A stretch of DNA of 10,704 nt from JBCBTJ01 sp964597685 (lineage in GTDB: Bacteria; Pseudomonadota; Alphaproteobacteria; Caulobacterales; Hyphomonadaceae), in NCBI GenBank assembly GCA_964597685.1, contig CAZQZC010000085.1, positions 1 to 10,704 on the forward strand, given 5' to 3'. The notes under the pieces are model-generated. The model made no database searches. It saw only the letters and a list, made by a program, of their open reading frames with translations, and was not told the origin of the DNA. Within the stretch, counting starts at the first letter, position 1. The number at the start of each line of letters is the position of its first letter. Below are positions 5,990 through 10,704 of this stretch, piece by piece. The translations under genes were made by a program, and so were the position numbers.

Positions 5990-7939
5990 TTACGTGCGGC
6001 TACCGCGAAGGCCGCGCCAAGCTGATCGACTTATATTGTAGACTGGCGGGACGCGTTTCAACACACCAACGAAGGCGCCGCGAAACTCCGCCAGTCGGTC
6101 GCGACGGCTGCTCGCGTCAATGTCGGCGCGCGCTTTTTCCTGTTCACGCCCGACCAGGCCAGACACGCGAAGATCGTACCCCAATATCGGCGCGTAGAAG
6201 TGATGAATACCAATGCCTTCGCCGTACATATTGGCGATCTCGTACCATTCGGCCTGGCAGCGGCGGAACCTCTCGGACGAGACGCCGCCTTCGTAATAGA
6301 CGGCGATCGTCTCCTGCGCATGGCGGAATTGAGCGCCCTTCGCCCGTTGGCGGAACATGAATTCGTGGTCGGCGGCGATCTGGAAGCGTAGGTCGTATTT
6401 GTCGTCGACGATCAGTTTGCGTCGTGTGATCGTGGCCTGGTGCGCAGGGATGCCCGATAGCCATTTTTGATCAATCCAACCGGTTTGAAGCTTGGCCCAT
6501 GTGAACTCGAAGTTCGGCGCGGGATGGTGCAGTTTTTGTCCGTTCTTCCGCGCCCAGACATGGTCCCCGACGATGAAATCCGGATTTGTGTCGGCCTTCG
6601 TCATGGCCCGCGCCAACGTGTCGGCCGCGAACAATTCATCGCCCGCGTTCAGGAACAGGACATACTCGCCCTTGGCCGTCTCCGCCCCCTTCTGCATGGC
6701 GTCGTAGGGGCCTTCGTCGGGCTCGGAGACGACGGTGTCGGCGAAGTCCCGAAGCTTGGCGATTTCAGCCTGGGTCTCCGGCCCGCTCGCCCCGTCGATG
6801 ACGACGTACTCAAAGTCGAGGCCCGCCTGGCGCTTCAAGCTGGCCGCCGTCTTAGACAATCCGTCGGGGTCGTCCTTCACAACGGTGACCACCGACAGGG
6901 CGGGTTGGCCGTTGCGCGATCGACCGATCGCCGCATCTGGCGCATTCCGAAGATGGGCCGAAAAATCGGGACGCCTGGCCGGCGGACGTGAGAGGTTCAA
7001 CGCGCGGTCCAGCAATCTCTCACGGTCGAGCGTCCAGCGCTCGAAGCCGCGCTCAATCGATCGACGCGCCTCGAGACCCAGCCGAGCGTAATCATCGGCA
7101 GTCAAAGCAGCTTGTTTCGCTTCCGATCCGACATCGTAAAGCAATCCGTTTTCACCATCGACGATGTATTCATCCATGGTCGGCGTCGTTGATGCGACCG
7201 GGCAGAGCCCCATCGCCATCGCTTCTAAGAAAGAGAAACCAATCCCTTCGAAGTAGCGCGGCGCGAAATAAAGCCCGCACGCCTGGATCGCGTCGAGGTA
7301 GATCTGTTTGGTCTCGAACCATTTTGACGTGGTTAGGCCCAACGACTCAATTTCGGGCAAAGGCGCTTCTTTTAGGGCGGCCTTGTTATCGTCGTCATAA
7401 GCCAGATGAATGTGGCCGCCTTCAAGCTGCATCGCCTTGAACAGCGCTTCGGCCTTCGGCCAGTCCAAGCCATCCCAGGGGCGGCGCAGCCATGCAAAGC
7501 CGCGCCGGGCACGCCCGATGCGCGCGTCCTCATCAGGGATTTCGAACTTCGCCGGGTCTGGAAAGAACTGGAAGTAGTTGGTGTCCAGAGATTTTTCCTG
7601 AAGTTCGTTATGCATCGTTCGACTGAACGAGATCACCCGAACCAGAGTTAGGGCGCTCCAGAAGTCCGGATGATGTTGGCGCGCTGCATCATACATAGGT
7701 ATCACAACAACACGCTTACGCGCGCCGACGAGTTTTGGTGCAAGATACTCTGTTTGCCAAAGAAATATTACGTCGTGATCGCCGTCCAGAAGCTCAGGTA
7801 AACTGGACGAGCCATTCGTGTAGAAGAAGTCATCGTGAAAAACTTCAACCGAAACTCCGGAATCTTCCAATACTTGCGTGAAAAAGTCTGAAGATCGAGT
7901 TTTTTTGTGGTAAGGATGTCCTACAAGTGCGGCTTTCAT
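5990..7939 (-). CDS. Two-domain glycosyltransferase: N-terminal GT4 (GT-B), C-terminal GT2 (GT-A)
   Basis: The 649-residue protein has two transferase modules in one frame. Residues 1 to about 320 look like a GT4 GT-B enzyme: the nucleotide-sugar-binding E-x7-E motif is at E231 and E239 within FEGIGFSFLEAMAMG, followed by the typical DEYIVDGENGLLYD (256-269). Residues from about 346 onward form a GT2 domain of the WcaE-like type. It shows LSVVTVVKDD at its first strand, IDGAS (381-385), SEPDEGPYDAM (405-415), NAGD (431-434) in the place of the DXD metal motif, and AADHEF (521-527 region) as the likely catalytic-base motif. No transmembrane segment is evident, so it probably acts at the cytoplasmic membrane face on a lipid-linked or protein acceptor, adding two sugars in sequence. 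The start is ATG with an AGGGA Shine-Dalgarno just upstream. It is last in a reverse series after two sulfotransferases, with a 127-bp gap. Donor and acceptor cannot be deduced. Confidence 0.9.
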   Translation of the reverse strand: MKAALVGHPYHKKTRSSDFFTQVLEDSGVSVEVFHDDFFYTNGSSSLPELLDGDHDVIFLWQTEYLAPKLVGARKRVVVIPMYDAARQHHPDFWSALTLVRVISFSRTMHNELQEKSLDTNYFQFFPDPAKFEIPDEDARIGRARRGFAWLRRPWDGLDWPKAEALFKAMQLEGGHIHLAYDDDNKAALKEAPLPEIESLGLTTSKWFETKQIYLDAIQACGLYFAPRYFEGIGFSFLEAMAMGLCPVASTTPTMDEYIVDGENGLLYDVGSEAKQAALTADDYARLGLEARRSIERGFERWTLDRERLLDRALNLSRPPARRPDFSAHLRNAPDAAIGRSRNGQPALSVVTVVKDDPDGLSKTAASLKRQAGLDFEYVVIDGASGPETQAEIAKLRDFADTVVSEPDEGPYDAMQKGAETAKGEYVLFLNAGDELFAADTLARAMTKADTNPDFIVGDHVWARKNGQKLHHPAPNFEFTWAKLQTGWIDQKWLSGIPAHQATITRRKLIVDDKYDLRFQIAADHEFMFRQRAKGAQFRHAQETIAVYYEGGVSSERFRRCQAEWYEIANMYGEGIGIHHFYAPILGYDLRVSGLVGREQEKARADIDASSRRDRLAEFRGAFVGVLKRVPPVYNISRSAWRGLRGSRT

Positions 7940-8066
7940 TCACTTTCCCTGTGGATGCGCCTTGCTTTGTTCGCGCAAGCTGGACTCTTAGGGCGACTGA
8001 ATGCCTCTTCGCGCCCGTCCGTCAACGTCGCATCTGAGATTTGACGATCCGTGTCGACGCCGCGTT

Positions 8067-8798
8067 TTAGGGTTGTGCAGACGACGTATAGCCCAGAAAT
8101 GTCAGCGTTTCGGCGAAGTCCGTTTCTAGCGCTGCGATCGTCTCCGGCTTGAGTTTCTCCCGATGGTCGCCTGGCGTGCGTTTCCTCACATGCTTGGTGA
8201 CGTCCTCAGTGGCTGAATCGGGTGTGTCTGTTGGGTTAACGATATCGACCAAGCGCCCCGCGAGCGCCTTCTTGCGCCCAAAAGGCAGATCCGGGGCGAT
8301 TCCGGCGACATATTGCGCACACCAGCGTTCGGGTGTTTCGATCAGATCTTCATATGAGAGCAACGTGACCGGCGCGTCGCCCATCATCCGGGCGAGATAT
8401 GTCCTATAGCGTTGGACGAATTGGTTAGCCCGTTCGAGAACAAAGGCGTCCACGCCCTGGGATTGGATTGCTTGGCGGCTTGCTTCGTCCCTGTTCACGT
8501 GACTGAACGCCTCGGAGAAATACAAGGAAACGAGGACGTCGCGCGGGTCGCGCAGATGAAGGACCGTCGGCGAGCCTTTGATGATATCGCTCGACAGGGG
8601 GTACCGAAGCGGACCGTAGAGCGTGTCGTCGGCCGAGAATTGCTCGGCGTCTTCCGGCCGCCAGGGTTCGCTCAACCGATTCTCGGTGTTTGTATTGGCG
8701 GTCCGCCAGTTTGCTTCGACGGCTTTGCTGGTCGCGCGGCAAACCTGGACAAGGAGGGTCGAGGCGGCCTTGTGGGTTGTGAATACGAAGCGCTTCAA
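8067..8798 (-). CDS. PAPS-dependent sulfotransferase 2
   Basis: The 243-residue soluble protein has the sulfotransferase-fold landmarks. The N-terminal 5'-phosphosulfate-binding loop is THKAAST (8-14), immediately after the first strand. The 3'-phosphate-binding strand-helix contains LRDPRDVLVSLYFSEAF (82-98), followed by LSYEDL (147-152). The C-terminal RKRTPGDHREKL (205-216) matches the family's RKG-xxGDWKNHF PAPS-binding region, and the chain closes with the usual LGY. These enzymes move sulfo groups from PAPS to hydroxyl or amino groups, here most likely on a sugar given the adjacent glycosyltransferase. I do not see the family's common K-T-H or G-H catalytic histidine around residues 60-70 (GPLRYP), so the base may lie elsewhere. 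The start is TTG, chosen because GGAGG sits at the right distance and the first strand begins at once. It lies 78 bp after sulfotransferase 1 and 127 bp before the glycosyltransferase gene. Confidence 0.88.
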   Translation of the reverse strand: MKRFVFTTHKAASTLLVQVCRATSKAVEANWRTANTNTENRLSEPWRPEDAEQFSADDTLYGPLRYPLSSDIIKGSPTVLHLRDPRDVLVSLYFSEAFSHVNRDEASRQAIQSQGVDAFVLERANQFVQRYRTYLARMMGDAPVTLLSYEDLIETPERWCAQYVAGIAPDLPFGRKKALAGRLVDIVNPTDTPDSATEDVTKHVRKRTPGDHREKLKPETIAALETDFAETLTFLGYTSSAQP

Positions 8799-8806
8799 CG
8801 CGTCAT

Positions 8807-8811
8807 CCTCC
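8807..8811 (-). promoter_or_regulatory. Shine-Dalgarno GGAGG fixing a TTG start for sulfotransferase 2
   Basis: On the minus strand GGAGG is followed by eight bases and then TTG (8796-8798). An ATG between them is out of frame and reaches a TGA after two codons, overlapping the TTG. The TTG is therefore the best-supported start. Confidence 0.65.
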
Positions 8812-8835
8812 GAGTTGATGTTAGACGTCTGGCAG

Positions 8836-8877
8836 GGCGCGCAATGGCCGCGAGGGTTCGGCGGAATGCCATGCGCC
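8836..8877 (-). other. Possible structured intercistronic RNA between the two sulfotransferase genes
   Basis: Read on the minus strand, the 78-bp gap can fold into an interrupted stem. GGCGC pairs with GCGCC, ATGG with CCAT, and CCGC with GCGG around a nine-base loop, with small bulges between the paired blocks. No T-run follows, so it is not a standard intrinsic terminator. It could slow exonucleases or tune expression of the second gene, or be a by-product of high GC. Confidence 0.25.
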
Positions 8878-9722
8878 TACAGGTACCCCAAAATTCTAAG
8901 CGGTTGGGCCAGCGCGCGCGTGTAGGTGCGAAGCGTGTCTCGCGGCAGATCGCGATAGGTGTTGATCCGGCCCGATGTGGCGTGTCCCTTTAATTGATCG
9001 CTCTTTTCAATGCGCGCGTCGACGGCGTCCTTGAAATCCGAGTACTTGAACGATTTATCGACGTAGTTTTCAAAGCGATACCAAAATCGAGACATGAAGA
9101 TATTCTGGGAAAAGTGTTCTCCGTCTTCCGTAGACTCCTCGTAGCGAATGACTTGCACGCCCTTTCGAACAAGCGGCGCATAAGCCATCGAAATTCGCGT
9201 CAAGAAATTGATCGTTTCGTCGGACAGGAGGAATTCGTCCAACCCTTCGCTCTCGGTTGTATTGCGTAGATCCCGTATGTGGTCCCCGACGGGATTGTCG
9301 AGAGCGATATGATTCTTAACCGCGTAATACTGCGATATTCCGATGTCGCGGGGGTCGCGGACGGCGATTACAGCGGCGCCGACATGGGTGAAACGACGTG
9401 CGAACCCGATTGGCACTTCGCGGAACCCGAACATGACGTAACCGCCAAAATTACATAACTTCACCAGGTCTTCGCCGTCTTTCGCAATGAACATGGTGTT
9501 CCTGGCGAAGGTCTGCGGGTCGACGATGCTGACGCCAAGGTCTGCCAGGGTGTTCATGAGCGGATATCCGACGCGTCCGCTGACGCTGGCCAAAGCTTGT
9601 GCAATCGCCTCGGTTAAAGAACTGGCTGAGCGGTACATGTTGAAAATATACAAATTCTGAAGATTGTAATTGCTCGCTTTCGGGAGTGAAAGCCGAATCG
9701 TGGCGGGGAGTTCTACATTCAT
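8877..9722 (-). CDS. PAPS-dependent sulfotransferase 1
   Basis: The 281-residue protein has the PAPS-binding pair of motifs. The 5'-phosphosulfate loop is NMYRSASSL (28-36), where R31 takes the place of the more usual lysine. The 3'-phosphate motif is VRDPRDIGISQYY (121-133). The C-terminal GRINTYRDLP (251-260) and the ending LGYL match the usual close of the fold. It is clearly a different subtype from sulfotransferase 2, so the two probably modify different positions or sugars. Around FGFREVP (98-104), where many family members have a K-T-H or G-H catalytic histidine, none is present; whether another residue serves is unknown. The ATG at 9720-9722 has only a weak Shine-Dalgarno. The next in-frame ATG (residue 29) would remove the first strand and is less likely. 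The 3' two-thirds have normal high GC, whereas the first part of the gene and its upstream gap are AT-richer than the rest of the window. Confidence 0.87.
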   Translation of the reverse strand: MNVELPATIRLSLPKASNYNLQNLYIFNMYRSASSLTEAIAQALASVSGRVGYPLMNTLADLGVSIVDPQTFARNTMFIAKDGEDLVKLCNFGGYVMFGFREVPIGFARRFTHVGAAVIAVRDPRDIGISQYYAVKNHIALDNPVGDHIRDLRNTTESEGLDEFLLSDETINFLTRISMAYAPLVRKGVQVIRYEESTEDGEHFSQNIFMSRFWYRFENYVDKSFKYSDFKDAVDARIEKSDQLKGHATSGRINTYRDLPRDTLRTYTRALAQPLRILGYL

Positions 9723-9778
9723 ATCAAGGCTCGATTTTTTATAGGGATGTTGGTTTTTATTTTGATAAGTTTTCGCAT
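9723..9778 (-). promoter_or_regulatory. AT-rich 56-bp gap upstream of sulfotransferase 1 with weak promoter-like boxes
   Basis: By count the 60 bases from 9721 to 9780 have 17 G or C (about 28%), far below the surrounding genes. On the minus strand TTATCA (9763-9768) and TATAAA (9738-9743) are spaced by 19 bases, longer than ideal. The implied leader would be only about ten bases. The gap may carry a promoter for the sulfotransferases or simply be a composition boundary. Confidence 0.25.
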
Positions 9779-10704
9779 TTAAACTGAAAAATTCACATCT
9801 TGCTCGTGGATTTGTATGCCAAGTGTCCTTCGAGATCCACTTTCTTCTTCAATTAGTGCCGCTGAGCAATATATTGACAGTGTATCTCCGTCCAAAAGGT
9901 CGATTAAGTCGATTTCTATTTCGTGAATTTGCGCGGGCTCCTCGATGTGCGCTGAGATAATTATTGGATCGGATTCGCTCTTCTTTATTGTAAAGTCGTA
10001 CTGGCCAGGCCCTCGAGCTTTGAAGTGCAAAGGCAGGGTGTTTGGTCGCCCCTTGCGAACGCATTCCAGCTCGAACTCGGTTTCGCACGTCCAAACAATT
10101 CGGTTTGGAATCCCCAATTCGTCGTAAGGGCCTTCGATCTCGTTGAAGCCCGATTTCAGCCGGAGGGTGGGGTGGAGATCCCTTTGAAGCAGCAAGTGCG
10201 TATCGTCTTCGGTGGTTTGATCCGAAAAGCGCCGCTCCAGCGCGCCGCCTTCGTCGGTCTCCGCGTCGCGGCGCACGATCGTCATGATCGTCGCCTTATC
10301 GGAGTTCAGCGCGCGCGCGCCAAACGCCATGGCTGACCGACCGTGCAGAAAGATGGGCCGCAATCCTTCTCCACATAGGAAATCATACCGATCCACAATG
10401 ACACGGGCGGAATCTCCCGGATTCGGCATATTCAGGATATAGGGAATGTCGCGAAACCGGCTGCCGTATCGCTGAACGAGATCCCAAGACTCGTTCTTTG
10501 AACTTGGATTGGCCAGCTCGTTTTCCAGCGCCCACCAGCAATCATAGGCGAGATTTGGCAAGACCTCCACATGATGCATCAAGCGCCGCGCCCAAACATC
10601 GCTCAGAAACGCCTGAAACTTCGCCGATCCGGCTCGATAAACCGCGTTGCCGTTGAGATGGCCTCGGATATCCCGGTTCAGGTCGGTGTTTCCAAGGTAG
10701 GAGG
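9779..10704 (-). CDS. Uncharacterised protein, 5' end missing; possibly glycan-related
   Basis: The reverse frame is open all the way to the right edge, so the start lies outside; 307 residues are visible. A TTG at 10580-10582 is unlikely to be the start, because the sequence upstream reads as normal protein (HLNGNAVY at visible residues 15-22, then FQAFLSDVWARR). The N-terminal 150 or so residues are mixed alpha/beta and include LAYDCWWALENEL and IFLHGRSAM (about 117-125). The last 110 or so are charged, rich in alternating beta patterns (for example HFKARGPGQYDFTI and QIHEIEIDLIDLL) and look like a separate beta domain. There is no membrane segment in the visible part. From memory, the H-x-N-G-N-A-x-Y and later H-G pattern resembles uncharacterised nucleotide-sugar-transferase-like proteins, but I cannot confirm this. 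It is first of the visible reverse series, 56 bp before sulfotransferase 1, which suggests a part in the same glycan pathway. Confidence 0.7.
   Translation of the reverse strand, partial: SYLGNTDLNRDIRGHLNGNAVYRAGSAKFQAFLSDVWARRLMHHVEVLPNLAYDCWWALENELANPSSKNESWDLVQRYGSRFRDIPYILNMPNPGDSARVIVDRYDFLCGEGLRPIFLHGRSAMAFGARALNSDKATIMTIVRRDAETDEGGALERRFSDQTTEDDTHLLLQRDLHPTLRLKSGFNEIEGPYDELGIPNRIVWTCETEFELECVRKGRPNTLPLHFKARGPGQYDFTIKKSESDPIIISAHIEEPAQIHEIEIDLIDLLDGDTLSIYCSAALIEEESGSRRTLGIQIHEQDVNFSV

Noticed and set aside
5996..6006. GCGG-CTA-CCGC hairpin near the convergent stops as a terminator.
   Set aside because: The stem is four base pairs, lies inside the glycosyltransferase coding region and has no following T-run.
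7940..8066. Possible promoter in the 127-bp gap before the GT4-GT2 gene (TTGACG on the minus strand, 8020-8025).
   Set aside because: No acceptable -10 box lies 16-18 bases downstream, so a separate promoter is not supported; a five-base hairpin (CTTGC/GCAAG) nearby is too weak to call.
8412..8993. A 193-codon forward open frame antisense to the two sulfotransferases.
   Set aside because: It is antisense to genes with clear PAPS-binding motifs and spans their intercistronic gap; no domain is seen.
9779..10582. A complete gene starting at the TTG at 10582.
   Set aside because: The frame stays open to the window edge and the upstream translation looks like genuine protein, so the gene is better treated as truncated by the window.

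Overview
The window is a compact, gene-dense bacterial region of high GC with one or two obviously AT-rich spots. The protein style (a fused CysN-CysC, a PMM/PGM of about 500 residues, GTG and TTG starts with good Shine-Dalgarno sites) suggests an alphaproteobacterium. That placement is inference from sequence flavour; there is no rRNA or other taxonomic marker here.

Layout, left to right. (1) The left edge cuts into a forward cysNC gene (sulfate adenylyltransferase GTPase subunit fused to APS kinase), which ends at 1688. (2) Convergent to it, with a shared TTAA at the two stops, is a reverse pair: a phosphomannomutase/phosphoglucomutase (3446-4963) followed 36 bp downstream by an SLC13-type anion permease with two RCK_C domains (1685-3409). 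(3) A 113-bp divergent intergenic region (4964-5076) holds a plausible reverse promoter and a perfect 7-bp inverted repeat. (4) A forward gene (5077-5985) encodes an unrecognised protein with a nucleotidyltransferase-like GSDID signature. (5) Convergent to that, with only 4 bp between the stops, is a reverse block occupying the rest of the window. In order of transcription it contains an unrecognised protein running in from the right edge, sulfotransferase 1, sulfotransferase 2, and a two-domain GT4-GT2 glycosyltransferase.

How the genes may fit together. Sulfate entry (SLC13 permease), activation to APS and PAPS (CysNC), sugar-phosphate interconversion (PMM/PGM), sugar transfer (GT4-GT2) and sulfo transfer (two dissimilar sulfotransferases) are all present side by side. 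The simplest reading is a locus making a sulfated surface or exported glycan, with PAPS supply encoded next to its users. The individual enzyme families are well supported by motifs. The product (polysaccharide, glycolipid or glycoprotein) cannot be told from this window, and cysNC and the permease could instead serve ordinary sulfur assimilation.

No tRNA, rRNA, CRISPR array, insertion sequence or prophage gene is visible. No gene-free stretch exceeds about 130 bases.
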